Below are positions 8,368 to 16,295 of a stretch of DNA of 26,626 nucleotides, piece after piece. A program made the translations under genes and the position numbers. Origin of the DNA: an uncultured Eubacterium sp. (GTDB lineage: Bacteria > Bacillota > Clostridia > Lachnospirales > Lachnospiraceae); the NCBI GenBank assembly GCA_910586445.1, contig CAJUHV010000055.1, forward strand, positions 1 to 26,626, given 5' to 3'. How positions within the stretch are numbered: the first letter of the stretch is position 1; every line of letters begins with the position of its first letter. The notes under the pieces are model-generated. The model had not been told where the DNA came from and made no database searches. It saw nothing but the letters and a program-made list of their open reading frames with translations.

Positions 8368-8395
8368 TTGACATTATGTAAAATAGTGCTATGAT
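8368..8395 (+). promoter_or_regulatory. Near-consensus promoter of the MATE exporter gene
   Basis: TTGACA (8368-8373) and TATGAT (8390-8395) are separated by 16 bases. This places transcription start around 8402, less than 30 bases before the ATG, leaving a very short leader. Confidence 0.75.
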
Positions 8396-8429
8396 TTGAT
8401 AGGCGTGGAACGAAAGGAGAGGATGTTAT

Positions 8430-9773
8430 ATGACAACAGATTTTTCAAAAGGAAAGGTATCCACAAATATCATCAGGCAGGCAGTTCCGCTGACGCTGGC
8501 GCAGCTTGTGCAGCTTTTGTACAATATCGTTGACCGCATATATATAGGGCATCTGCCGGGTACGGACAATATGGCGCTGACCGGAATCGGCCTGACGTTT
8601 CCGATTGTTACATTGATTGCCGCCTTTACAAACCTGTTCGGCACAGGGGGTACGCCTTTGTTTTCCATTGCAAGGGGACGCAATGAGCAGGAGAGGGCAG
8701 AAAAGATTATGGGAAATGTATGTTTCCTGCTGCTTGCTGCGTCTGTAGTGATTTCTCTGGCATGTTTCTGGCTGCGCAGGCCGATCCTGTATCTGTTCGG
8801 GGCGAGCGATGAGTCATATGTATATGCAGACCAGTATCTGCAGATTTATTTAGCCGGGACTGTTTTTTCTATGATAACTACGGGTATGAATGGATTTATC
8901 AATGCACAGGGATTTCCGGGCACAGGAATGCTCACGACGGTCATCGGTGCCGTGCTGAATCTGATCTTAGATCCGATATTTATATTTGTACTGCATATGG
9001 GCGTGCGCGGTGCGGCGCTTGCTACGGTGGCAAGCCAGGTTGTTTCCGGCATATGGGTGATCCGTTTTCTGACAGGCAGGAAATCCATGCTGCGGATTAA
9101 AAAAGAAAATCTGAGGCCGGACTATCAGCTGGCCTGTGAGATCATATCGCTCGGCACATCCGGCTTTATCGTCCAGGCTACGAATGCACTGGTTCAGATC
9201 GTATGCAATGTATCGCTGCAGAATTACGGCGGGGATTTGTATGTCAGCATTATGACAGTGTTAAATTCGGTCAGGGAGCTGCTCTCGCTGCCGGTTATGG
9301 GAATTACCAGCGGCTGCCAGCCGATTCTCGGCTATAATTATGGTGCAGGTAAATTGTCCCGCGTAAAAGAAGGCATTCGTTTTACTGCGATCATTGGAAC
9401 GTCATATACGTTAGCTGCATGGGGGCTGGTTATGGCAATGCCGCATTTTCTGTTTTCGATCTTTATCGATGACCCGGCGGTGATTGCGCCGGGCATTGCA
9501 GCGCTGAAAATCTATTTTTTTGGATTCTGTTTTATGGCGTTTCAGTTTACGGGACAATGTACCTTTCAGGCACTCGGCTATGCAAAGCGCTCTATTTTCT
9601 TTTCACTGTTTCGAAAAGTGATTATTGTAGTACCGTTAACGATCCTGCTGCCGATGGCCGGCCTTGGCGTCGATGGCGTCTTTCTGGCAGAACCGGTTTC
9701 AAATCTGATCGGGGGCCTGGCATGTATTATTACGATGTGGGCGACCGTGTACCGAAGGCTGGAGCAGTATTAA
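8430..9773 (+). CDS. MATE family multidrug/Na+ or H+ antiporter
   Basis: A 447-residue integral membrane protein with about twelve hydrophobic helices in two similar halves, as in MATE exporters. N-terminal markers are IIRQAVPLTLAQLVQLLYNIVDRIYIGHLPG and LFGTGGTPLFSIARGRN. The second half has TSGFIVQATNALVQIVCN and ITSGCQPILGYNYGAGK, the family's repeated signature. These transporters expel cationic drugs and metabolites in exchange for Na+ or H+. AAAGGAGAGG precedes ATG 8430. The substrate is not inferable; the sequence is closer to the MepA/DinF-type branch common in Clostridia than to NorM, judged by eye. Its stop overlaps the stop of the convergent aminotransferase gene in the shared bases TTAA. 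Confidence 0.92.
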   Translation: MTTDFSKGKVSTNIIRQAVPLTLAQLVQLLYNIVDRIYIGHLPGTDNMALTGIGLTFPIVTLIAAFTNLFGTGGTPLFSIARGRNEQERAEKIMGNVCFLLLAASVVISLACFWLRRPILYLFGASDESYVYADQYLQIYLAGTVFSMITTGMNGFINAQGFPGTGMLTTVIGAVLNLILDPIFIFVLHMGVRGAALATVASQVVSGIWVIRFLTGRKSMLRIKKENLRPDYQLACEIISLGTSGFIVQATNALVQIVCNVSLQNYGGDLYVSIMTVLNSVRELLSLPVMGITSGCQPILGYNYGAGKLSRVKEGIRFTAIIGTSYTLAAWGLVMAMPHFLFSIFIDDPAVIAPGIAALKIYFFGFCFMAFQFTGQCTFQALGYAKRSIFFSLFRKVIIVVPLTILLPMAGLGVDGVFLAEPVSNLIGGLACIITMWATVYRRLEQY

Positions 9774-10972
9774 AATACATACAAAACCAGGCGGTTTAAC
9801 GCTTCTTTTACCCTGGCAAGCGGCAGCGCCAGATTCATGCGGATATGGCATGGGCCGTAGAAGGCTCTGCCGTCCTGCCAGCCGACACCGACATCCCATC
9901 CTGCATGCAGCAGTTCGTCCATTGTTTTTTCGTGTTCCCGGCACCACTGTGTGCAGTCTAAAAACAGCATGTAGGTACCCTGAGGCTTTGAAACCGTAAC
10001 GCCGCTTATATGCTGGCTGATAAAATCACATGCAAAGTTGATGTTTTCGCTGAGCGTTAAGCACAGTTCGTCTACCCATTCATGTCCCTGCGGGCAGTAG
10101 GCACCGATCAAAGCGTGCATGGACAGCACGTTCATGCTGTTATAATGAGGCTTGGAGCCTTTTGAACGTATCCGGTCTCTTAATGCCTGATTATAAATGA
10201 TATGATAGCTGCCGATTAAGCCTGCCAGATTAAATGTTTTGCTCGGCGCATAAAATGCGGCCGTATGTTCTTTGGCATATGTACTGACTGACTGGGTCGG
10301 GATGTGCCTTGCGCCGTTTAGCAGGAGGTCAGACCAGATTTCATCGGATATGACAGTCACTTCATATTTTTCAAAGATTTCCATTGCCTGTTCCAGCTCA
10401 TGACGTTCCCAGACGCGTCCGGTCGGATTGTGCGGAGAACACATTATGGCTGTATGGATATGGTGCTGCCTGATTTTTTGTTCCATATCTTTATAATCCA
10501 TCCGGTAAACGCCCTGTCCGTCTTTTTGCAGTTCGCTTAATACCATTTTGTAGCCGTTTTGGGTAATGCTTTGCGTAAATCCGATATAGGCAGGGCTGTG
10601 CAGCAGTACGGCATCGCCGGGCGACGCATAGCTGGTCAGGGCAGAAATGACGCCTCCTAGAACGCCGTTTTCGTAGCCGATCTCATCTTTTGTAAGTCCT
10701 GTTACGCCGTTGCGTGTGCTGTGCCATTTGATAATGGAGTCAAAATATTCCTCACGCGGTTCAAAATACCCGTAAGCCGGGTGCTTTGCGCGTTCTATAA
10801 TTGCCTCAGGGATTGTAGGCACGGTAGGAAAGTTCATATCCGCAACCCACATCGGAATAAAGTCATGGCCGTCTTTTGGCGGAGCCGGCGTCATTTCAGA
10901 CAGCCCCAGCCCGTCTAATGCTATGGCATCTTTTCCATGCCGGTCCATAATGGATGTAAAGTCGTATTTCAT
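9770..10972 (-). CDS. MalY/PatB family PLP-dependent C-S lyase (aminotransferase fold)
   Basis: A 400-residue fold-type I PLP enzyme of the MalY/PatB branch. Visible signatures are the N-terminal IPMWVADMNFPT, HPAYGYFEP, the SPHNPTGRVW loop that binds the cofactor, VISDEIWSDLLL, and SKTFNLAGL with the probable Schiff-base lysine K245. The C-terminal HIRMNLALP carries the carboxylate-binding arginine. Relatives cleave cystathionine or cysteine conjugates to thiol, pyruvate and ammonia. ATG 10972 is chosen over an upstream ATG at 11005 because AAAGGAGA lies just before it. It follows tmcAL by 122 bases on the same strand. Pyruvate-releasing PLP chemistry yields aminoacrylate, the substrate type of RidA nearby, but no operon link exists. 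Confidence 0.9.
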   Translation of the reverse strand: MKYDFTSIMDRHGKDAIALDGLGLSEMTPAPPKDGHDFIPMWVADMNFPTVPTIPEAIIERAKHPAYGYFEPREEYFDSIIKWHSTRNGVTGLTKDEIGYENGVLGGVISALTSYASPGDAVLLHSPAYIGFTQSITQNGYKMVLSELQKDGQGVYRMDYKDMEQKIRQHHIHTAIMCSPHNPTGRVWERHELEQAMEIFEKYEVTVISDEIWSDLLLNGARHIPTQSVSTYAKEHTAAFYAPSKTFNLAGLIGSYHIIYNQALRDRIRSKGSKPHYNSMNVLSMHALIGAYCPQGHEWVDELCLTLSENINFACDFISQHISGVTVSKPQGTYMLFLDCTQWCREHEKTMDELLHAGWDVGVGWQDGRAFYGPCHIRMNLALPLARVKEALNRLVLYVF

Positions 10973-11052
10973 GGTGATTCTCCTTTGTTGATTTATTTTT
11001 ATCATATCATAAGCGGCAGGTTCACGCTATCATTATTTAAGTCAGTTTTATT

Positions 11053-11078
11053 TAAACCAGATCATATAAGCTGGTTTA
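11053..11078 (-). terminator. Weak hairpin between tmcAL and the C-S lyase gene
   Basis: TAAACCAG (11053-11060) pairs with CTGGTTTA (11071-11078) around a 10-base loop. On the minus strand it is followed by AATAAAAC, without a real T run. It could slow transcription after tmcAL or protect the downstream transcript; termination is uncertain. Confidence 0.3.
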
Positions 11079-11094
11079 TTTTAATCCGTTTATT

Positions 11095-12477
11095 TTAAGG
11101 CAGTACAAGCATTTTACGGTGGTATTCGTCCGACATGGCATGTCCGTTTTTTCCGATCGCCAGTGCGCGGTAGATCTGGTCGGCAGATACAGCCTGTTCA
11201 AAAAAATCCATATCTTTTTTGTCCGTCAGTATTTTTTTCGCATCCGAAGCACGCATAAAAAGCGGGAGGGAGGAATGTTTTTTTATATGTGTCAAAAGGC
11301 TGCCGGATGACCTGCAAAAGCCGAGCACTCTGGCGTATGGCATATAACCGCGGCTGCGCCAGAAATCATAGCTGCTTTTTTTGAGATCTAATAGGATATG
11401 CAGCAGGCAGCGGCTGATTCTTGTATAGGCAAGGTCTTTGGATTTTAACAGATCGCAGAAGCCTTTAAAGCTGGTGTATTCGTTAAGCCGGCGGCAGATT
11501 TTATTGGAAAGGTCCCCGCTGCAGTCTGCAAAATCCGTAAAGCCTGCCGCACGGCCTTTGATCAGGCTGTAGTGCAGCATCTGGGAGCAGTCATTTTCGT
11601 ATATAAGCGGATAAGTCTTTTGATATTCAAGGAGCAGGCGCAGGGCAGCAGGCGGCATTGTCTGGGCAAGCCGGCCGGTGAAGCAGTCTGTGTGATCAGA
11701 ACGATTAAAGCAGTCAGGACGGTCAGGGCAGTCAAAGCATTTTTCAGACATAGAATCAGGGACGGTGGTATCATAATGCTGCAGCAGGCTGCGGATCGCT
11801 GTGGCGGACGCTGCGGGAGCGTCTGTGCGGCTGTCTGGGTCAATGGCGTTATTGCATTTATCTGTAATTGTTATGCTGTTTGAATGATATCCGGCACCTA
11901 TGCGCTTGATTGGGTATAGCTTTATAGGCGAAGCTTCTCTGGCGGCCGCCTGCTGGTATTCTAATGCAAGTATATTGTTTGGATTTCTTAAAATATCCTG
12001 TATTTTGGCAAGCTGTGCGGGTGGAAACAGGCAGGCGGCAGCTTTTTCCCTCGCAAGGGCGTAAGAATCTCCGGCTTTTAAGGAATCTGTAAGTATCCGG
12101 CGGTATTCTTCGGGCTGGGAGCATAATAGGGCACAGAGGCTGCCAAACAGGCCGCAGTCCGGTGTTTCGCAGCCGTAGCACAGGCTGCTGACGCAGCCCA
12201 GCTGGTGCAGCAGGGAGACTCCGGCACCGGCAAAGTACTGTGCACTGGCGCATGACCATAACACGGGCAGCTCTAAAACCAGATCCGCGCCATGCATAAG
12301 GGCCATTTCAGCGCGCACATATTTGTCCAGCAGGGCAGGCGTGCCGCGCTGGACATAGTTCCCGCTCATGACGACGATGATGTAATCCGCGCCTGTTTCT
12401 TCCCTGGCACGCGTCAGCTGATAGGCATGTCCATTGTGAAATGGGTTGTATTCGGCTATGATTCCGGTGATGTTCAT
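11095..12477 (-). CDS. tmcAL: tRNA(Met) cytidine acetate ligase TmcAL
   Basis: A 460-residue member of the nucleotidyltransferase-fold family once called YlbM. It activates acetate with ATP and makes N4-acetylcytidine at the wobble position of elongator tRNA-Met. The HxGH motif is in NPFHNGH (H14, H17), followed by VVMSGNYVQRGTPALLDKYVRAEMAL, GADLVLELPV and the QYFAGAGVSLL segment. Further on are IKRIGAGYHS and SATAIRSLL. Between SATAIR and the C-terminal PLIYENDCSQMLHYSL half lies a Cys/Asp-rich insert of two near-identical short repeats. AAAGGAG precedes the start at 12477. It diverges from the antitoxin/toxin pair and precedes the C-S lyase gene. Confidence 0.93.
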   Translation of the reverse strand: MNITGIIAEYNPFHNGHAYQLTRAREETGADYIIVVMSGNYVQRGTPALLDKYVRAEMALMHGADLVLELPVLWSCASAQYFAGAGVSLLHQLGCVSSLCYGCETPDCGLFGSLCALLCSQPEEYRRILTDSLKAGDSYALAREKAAACLFPPAQLAKIQDILRNPNNILALEYQQAAAREASPIKLYPIKRIGAGYHSNSITITDKCNNAIDPDSRTDAPAASATAIRSLLQHYDTTVPDSMSEKCFDCPDRPDCFNRSDHTDCFTGRLAQTMPPAALRLLLEYQKTYPLIYENDCSQMLHYSLIKGRAAGFTDFADCSGDLSNKICRRLNEYTSFKGFCDLLKSKDLAYTRISRCLLHILLDLKKSSYDFWRSRGYMPYARVLGFCRSSGSLLTHIKKHSSLPLFMRASDAKKILTDKKDMDFFEQAVSADQIYRALAIGKNGHAMSDEYHRKMLVLP

Positions 12478-12520
12478 AGATGCGGCTCCTTTTGCAGCAG
12501 TTTATTTGTTGATTTAGAGT

Positions 12521-12547
12521 TTATTATTACCATATATTAATTGTCAA
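12521..12547 (-). promoter_or_regulatory. Possible promoter of tmcAL
   Basis: A consensus -35 TTGACA reads on the minus strand at 12547-12542. The following AT-rich stretch contains TAATAA (12526-12521) at a rather short 15-base spacing. The -35 is clear and the -10 is not. Confidence 0.4.
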
Positions 12548-12593
12548 GTAAACTGTTTTTTTAAATATATTTATAAAAATATTTTAAAATCTA

Positions 12594-12621
12594 TTTACTG
12601 TTTGCGTTTTATGTGTATAAT
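12594..12621 (+). promoter_or_regulatory. Promoter of the AbrB/PIN toxin-antitoxin pair
   Basis: TTTACT (12594-12599) and a perfect TATAAT (12616-12621) are 16 bases apart. Transcription would start near 12628, just before a 13-bp direct repeat that may be the operator. Confidence 0.6.
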
Positions 12622-12636
12622 AAAAGCATAGATCTA

Positions 12637-12667
12637 AAGAATTATTTATATTTCAAGAATTATTTAT
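12637..12667 (+). repeat. 13-bp direct repeat, candidate antitoxin operator
   Basis: AAGAATTATTTAT occurs at 12637-12649 and again, identical, at 12655-12667, an 18-base period. It lies between the predicted transcription start and the ribosome binding site of the antitoxin gene. AbrB/MazE-fold antitoxins often repress their own operon; binding here is inference. Confidence 0.55.
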
Positions 12668-12713
12668 GTCCGGCTGTCCCGGATGGTATAGCTGTTGAGA
12701 AAGGATGGTTTGT

Positions 12714-12974
12714 ATGAATCTAGCAAAAATCTCTGCCAATGGGCAGATTACCGTGCCTGTCGAGATCCGCCGCCTGCTCGGGCTGAAGGCCGGTGACAAA
12801 ATCCTGTTCTTCCAGAAGCCGAACGGTGAAGTAGTGATCAACAACGCTTCTGCACAAGTGATTTACAAAGCACAGAAAGCATTTGAGGGCGTTGCCGAGC
12901 AGATGGGTGTGTATAATGAAGACGATGTACAGGCATTAGTGGACGAGGTGCGTTACGGAAAGGAAAATGAATGA
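12714..12974 (+). CDS. AbrB/SpoVT-type antitoxin
   Basis: An 86-residue protein. Residues about 3-45 form a swapped-hairpin AbrB domain: LAKISANGQITVPVEIRRLLGLKAGDKILFF, followed by GEVVINNAS. The remaining tail (AQVIYKAQKAFEGVAEQMG to YGKENE) is helical and acidic, as expected of a segment that wraps a toxin. ATG 12714 is chosen over ATG 12705 because the AAAGGA binding site overlaps the earlier codon. Its stop overlaps the start of the PIN gene in ATGA, so the two are translationally coupled. The likely role is to bind its own promoter and neutralise the toxin. Confidence 0.9.
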   Translation: MNLAKISANGQITVPVEIRRLLGLKAGDKILFFQKPNGEVVINNASAQVIYKAQKAFEGVAEQMGVYNEDDVQALVDEVRYGKENE

Positions 12975-13405
12975 AGATACTTGTGGATACCAATATTTTG
13001 ATCTCTGCCATATTATATCCACGATCAAAGCCTGCGGAGGCATTTGTATATATCGCAGAGAATCATGAAATGGTTTTATGCAGCCAGAATCTGGCAGAGC
13101 TTCGTGAAGTCCTTAATGAGAAGGCTCCGCAGGCTCTGCCTGATGCGGAGCTGTTGCTAAAGGAGCTGCCTTACGAATTAATTCCCGTTGATTCCCATAC
13201 ACAAAGGCTGATACGGGACCCAAAAGACCAGCCGATTTTAAATGCAGCCATGCACTATGGAGTAGACATTATATTAACAGGCGACAAGGACTTTTTGAGT
13301 CTGGATCTGAAACGTCTCAGGTGCATGAGTGCAGCGCAGTTTCTGGAGATCCGGGGAGTGTTGGTGCAGCTTTTGCTGCTGTGGATTTTTTTGTCTCAAT
13401 ATTGA
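12971..13405 (+). CDS. PIN-domain toxin (TIGR00305-like putative ribonuclease)
   Basis: A 144-residue PIN domain. MKILVDTNILISAIL carries the first acidic residue D6; SQNLAELREVL supplies the conserved glutamate; DPKDQPILNAA and LTGDKDFLSL give the remaining acidic residues. Such VapC-like proteins cleave RNA using Mg2+ and are held inactive by a partner antitoxin. Four bases overlap the antitoxin gene. The domain should end around QFLEI; an extra hydrophobic tail (RGVLVQLLLLWIFLSQY) follows and is unlike the usual end of this family, suggesting 3'-end drift or a lost stop. All catalytic acids appear intact. Confidence 0.88.
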   Translation: MKILVDTNILISAILYPRSKPAEAFVYIAENHEMVLCSQNLAELREVLNEKAPQALPDAELLLKELPYELIPVDSHTQRLIRDPKDQPILNAAMHYGVDIILTGDKDFLSLDLKRLRCMSAAQFLEIRGVLVQLLLLWIFLSQY

Positions 13406-13589
13406 TCGGCCTGTTGAAAAATTTCTTTGATTATAATATGTTATATTGTATGATTTATAACATACGGTTTAAAATATATGATTTTAATATCGAAAAGTCG
13501 TACCTGCTTATAGTTTCTGATTATAATATCTAGTAATTGGCAAAAACGTTTTGATTCATTTATATTGTCTGAAATTCCCATTTTAACAT

Positions 13590-13635
13590 AGAACAAAAGA
13601 ATAATAGAACAAAAGAATAATAGAACAAAAGAATA
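13590..13635 (+). repeat. 16-bp tandem repeat, nearly three copies
   Basis: AGAACAAAAGAATAAT is present at 13590-13605 and 13606-13621, both exact, then for 14 bases at 13622-13635. There is no spacer between copies, so it is a microsatellite-like array that could vary in copy number by slippage. Confidence 0.9.
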
Positions 13636-13689
13636 TGGTTATTAAGAAAATTTTATATTTTGCGGCTGGCATAATCTATTTATTATATG

Positions 13690-13779
13690 GATAGATCTGG
13701 ATACAGATCTATCAGAATATTTGATGAGATCGGGATGTAGATCGAAATCTGGATGCAGATCTGAATCTGGATATAGAGC
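13690..13779 (+). repeat. Four imperfect 16-bp repeats with a perfect inverted repeat
   Basis: Related 16-mers start at 13694, 13728, 13746 and 13764 (pattern RATCTGGATNYAGATC), the last three with an 18-base period. The first copy sits in a perfect inverted repeat: GATAGATCT (13690-13698) and AGATCTATC (13705-13713) around a 6-base loop. The array ends about 30 bases before a near-consensus promoter, so it may be a multi-site operator; function unproven. Confidence 0.75.
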
Positions 13780-13807
13780 CGTTCCTTTATCAAATTATAA
13801 CACACCG

Positions 13808-13836
13808 TTGACGTTTTGCATCAGTAACGTTATAAT
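13808..13836 (+). promoter_or_regulatory. Near-consensus promoter of the DUF1015 gene
   Basis: TTGACG (13808-13813) and TATAAT (13831-13836) have the optimal 17-base spacing. Transcription would start near 13843, giving a leader of about 100 bases. Confidence 0.8.
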
Positions 13837-13893
13837 AGGAACACTTGGAATTTTTTTGGATCATTTATAAAAACTGGCAGCAATCAGTCGTCT

Positions 13894-13923
13894 GGCAGCA
13901 GAATCTGCTCCTGCGCTGCTGCC
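13894..13923 (+). other. Leader hairpin before the DUF1015 gene
   Basis: GGCAGCAG (13894-13901) pairs perfectly with CTGCTGCC (13916-13923) around a 14-base loop. It ends seven bases before the ribosome binding site AAGGGAG (13931-13937). It might modulate translation; no T run follows. Confidence 0.45.
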
Positions 13924-13943
13924 CAAATGAAAGGGAGAAGACT

Positions 13944-15185
13944 ATGGCACAGATCAGACCATTTTCCTGCATCCGTCCGTGCAGGGAAAAAGCAGATAAA
14001 ATCGCGGCGCTGCCTTATGATGTGTACAGCCGTGAAGAAGCAAAGAAGGCTGTTATGGGCAGTCCGGATTCTTTTTTAAATATTGACCGCGCAGAGACGC
14101 AGTTTCCAGATGACATGGATATGTATGACCAGAAGGTTTACCAGAAGGCACATGACCTGTTATGGGAAAAAGTGTCGGACGGTTCCTTTATCAGGGATGA
14201 AAAAAAGAACTACTATATTTATGAACTGACAATGAATGGACGGACACAGACCGGCATCGCAGCGTGTGCTTCGATTGACGACTATCAAAATCAGGTGATC
14301 AAAAAGCATGAGAATACACGTGCAGAGAAAGAAGCAGACCGCATTCGGCATGTAGATATATGCAATGCACAGACCGGGCCTATTTTTTTGGCATACCGGT
14401 CGGATGAAGTGATTAAACAGGCAGTGGCATCGGCAGTGGAAAAAGAGCCTTTGTATGATTTTGTATCAGAGGACGGTATCCGCCACCGCGTCTTTGTCAT
14501 GGACGACGAAACGCAGATTCAGGCGGTGCGCAGTGCATTTGCTGCAATGCAGGCAGTTTATATAGCAGACGGGCACCACCGCGCGGCTTCTGCCGTAAAG
14601 GTGGGGTTAAAGCGCAGAAAAGAACATCCGGGATATACAGGAGAAGAAGAGTTTAATTACTTTTTATGCGTGCTGTTTCCTGATGACGAGCTGATGATTA
14701 TGGATTATAACCGGGTGGTCAAAGATCTGGGAGGCTTGAGTGAGGAGGCGTTTTTAAAACAGGCGGGTGCGATTTTCGATATACAAAAAATCACTGGAAA
14801 AGAGCGCAGGCCGCAGCATAAGGGCAGCTTTTCCATGTATCTAGGCGGCAGCTGGTACCGGTGTGGTATAAAGGAAAAAGATATTCCAAAAGACCCGGTA
14901 AAGAGTCTGGATGTTTCGCTGCTTCAGGATCTGCTGTTAGATCCTGTGCTTGGCATTCACGATCCAAAGACAGATGCGCGCATTGATTTTGTAGGCGGCA
15001 TCCGGGGGCTTGATGAGCTGGAGCGCAGGGTGGAAAAAGACTGCGCAGCTGCATTTGCCATGTACCCGACAGATATATCTGAGCTGTTTGCAGTGGCGGA
15101 CGCAGGGCTTTTAATGCCTCCAAAATCTACATGGTTTGAACCAAAGCTGAGAAGCGGATTGTTTATACACGAACTGGACAGATGA
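13944..15185 (+). CDS. DUF1015 family protein
   Basis: A 413-residue protein of the DUF1015 family, cytoplasmic and widespread in Clostridia and other anaerobes. Recognisable blocks are IRPFSCIRPCREKADKIAALPYDVYSREEA at the N-terminus, NIDRAE, KKHENTRAEKEADRIRHV in the middle, the invariant-looking YIADGHHRAASA, and YNRVVKDL. The conserved KHE/R and DGHHR clusters suggest an active site. The family is often found beside serine biosynthesis genes and a serine-related role has been proposed, but nothing here confirms it. ATG 13944 follows AAGGGAG; 33 extra in-frame codons upstream cover the leader hairpin and have no binding site. MscS follows after 36 bases and may share the transcript. Confidence 0.85.
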   Translation: MAQIRPFSCIRPCREKADKIAALPYDVYSREEAKKAVMGSPDSFLNIDRAETQFPDDMDMYDQKVYQKAHDLLWEKVSDGSFIRDEKKNYYIYELTMNGRTQTGIAACASIDDYQNQVIKKHENTRAEKEADRIRHVDICNAQTGPIFLAYRSDEVIKQAVASAVEKEPLYDFVSEDGIRHRVFVMDDETQIQAVRSAFAAMQAVYIADGHHRAASAVKVGLKRRKEHPGYTGEEEFNYFLCVLFPDDELMIMDYNRVVKDLGGLSEEAFLKQAGAIFDIQKITGKERRPQHKGSFSMYLGGSWYRCGIKEKDIPKDPVKSLDVSLLQDLLLDPVLGIHDPKTDARIDFVGGIRGLDELERRVEKDCAAAFAMYPTDISELFAVADAGLLMPPKSTWFEPKLRSGLFIHELDR

Positions 15186-15221
15186 TGTGCAGGCTTTGCA
15201 GGCAATAAAGGGGTTGGTTAG

Positions 15222-16184
15222 ATGAGGCAGTTTACAGATGTTGTTTCACTGCTTAGCGGCACCCGGGCAGGCAGGCCGGAAGGCGGCATTGTGCGGGCTG
15301 CGCAGGAACCGTCGATTATTACGGATGGATTAGAAAATCTACAGAACGTGGATAAAAATGTAATACGCGAGTATCTGGAGGACATGGTTCCAGGCATATT
15401 AAATTTTGCAGTGCAGGTTCTGCTTGCCGTACTGCTTTATATCGTCGGAAAGCGTGTGATTTCATTTATCAGAAAGCTGCTGCGCAGATCTATGGAGCGC
15501 AGCGGTGTGGATATCGGTGTCCGTCAGTTTTTGGATTCGATCTGCAGATACAGTCTGCATTTTGTGCTCTGGCTGATGATCCTGACGCTGTTTGGTATTA
15601 CGACTGCTTCTGTAGTGGCTCTGCTGGGCTCGGCGGGCCTGACGATGGGCCTTGCGCTGCAGGGGAGCCTGGCCAATTTTGCGGGCGGCGTGCTGATTAT
15701 GATGTTAAGCCCGTTTCATGTCGGAGACTATATTGTGTCCGGCGGTACCGGGCATGAGGGGATTGTAAAAGAAATATCGATCTTTTATACAAAGCTGCTG
15801 ACCGCGGATAACCAGACTGTCCTGATTCCAAACGGCAGGCTGACCGACGGGGCGATTGTCAATGTGACAGGGCAGCAGACAAGGCGCGTAGATATTCTGG
15901 TCGGCATTTCTTATCATGCGGATTTAAAGAAAGCAAAGGAGCTTTTGACAGGCATTGTGGATAAGGAAGGGCGGGTGCTGCGTGACCAGCCGGTTAATAT
16001 ATTTGTATCTGATCTGGCGGACAGCAGCGTTGTGCTGGGGTGCCGCTTCTGGGTAAAGACGGATGATTACTGGCAGACACGGTGGGATACGATTGAGGCC
16101 GTGAAGCTGGTCTTTGATGAAAATAAAATTGAGATTCCGTTTCAGCAGGTGGATATCCATATTAAGGAGGATGTGCGTGCTTAA
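15222..16184 (+). CDS. Small-conductance mechanosensitive channel, MscS family
   Basis: A 320-residue membrane protein. After about 45 polar residues come three hydrophobic helices: FAVQVLLAVLLYIVG, YSLHFVLWLMILTLFGI and the pore helix VVALLGSAGLTMGLALQGSLANFAGGVLIMM with the Gly/Ala pattern lining the MscS pore. The beta domain follows with PFHVGDYIVSGG, EGIVKEISIFYTKLLTADNQTVLIPNG and TRRVDILVGISY, then the alpha-beta cage ending in IEIPFQQVDIHI. MscS heptamers open under membrane tension and release solutes during osmotic downshock. AAAGGGG precedes ATG 15222. The N-terminal extension before the first helix is longer than in the E. coli protein. Confidence 0.93.
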   Translation: MRQFTDVVSLLSGTRAGRPEGGIVRAAQEPSIITDGLENLQNVDKNVIREYLEDMVPGILNFAVQVLLAVLLYIVGKRVISFIRKLLRRSMERSGVDIGVRQFLDSICRYSLHFVLWLMILTLFGITTASVVALLGSAGLTMGLALQGSLANFAGGVLIMMLSPFHVGDYIVSGGTGHEGIVKEISIFYTKLLTADNQTVLIPNGRLTDGAIVNVTGQQTRRVDILVGISYHADLKKAKELLTGIVDKEGRVLRDQPVNIFVSDLADSSVVLGCRFWVKTDDYWQTRWDTIEAVKLVFDENKIEIPFQQVDIHIKEDVRA

Positions 16185-16295
16185 AAAATCGTTCTGTGGT
16201 CTGGGATAATATGCCAGAAATGTGCAATACTATGAATGTGCAGCGTCTGTTCAAATGCAGTATGGTAAGCAGTAAATACGGAATATGCGAAAACA

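Larger units (their letters stand above)
13406..13807 (+). other. AT-rich gene-free stretch with short repeats
   Basis: No coding region, tRNA or rRNA is recognised here. The first 150 bases are very AT rich with frequent stops in all frames. Two separate repeat families follow, described in their own entries. Confidence 0.6.

Noticed and set aside
7893..8371. Plus-strand frames opposite the TIGR04076 gene
   Set aside because: They are antisense to a gene with a clear family match and a good binding site, and they show no domain.
13590..13780. Possible small CRISPR array
   Set aside because: Units are 16-18 bases, directly abutting or imperfect, with no unique spacers of uniform size and no cas genes.
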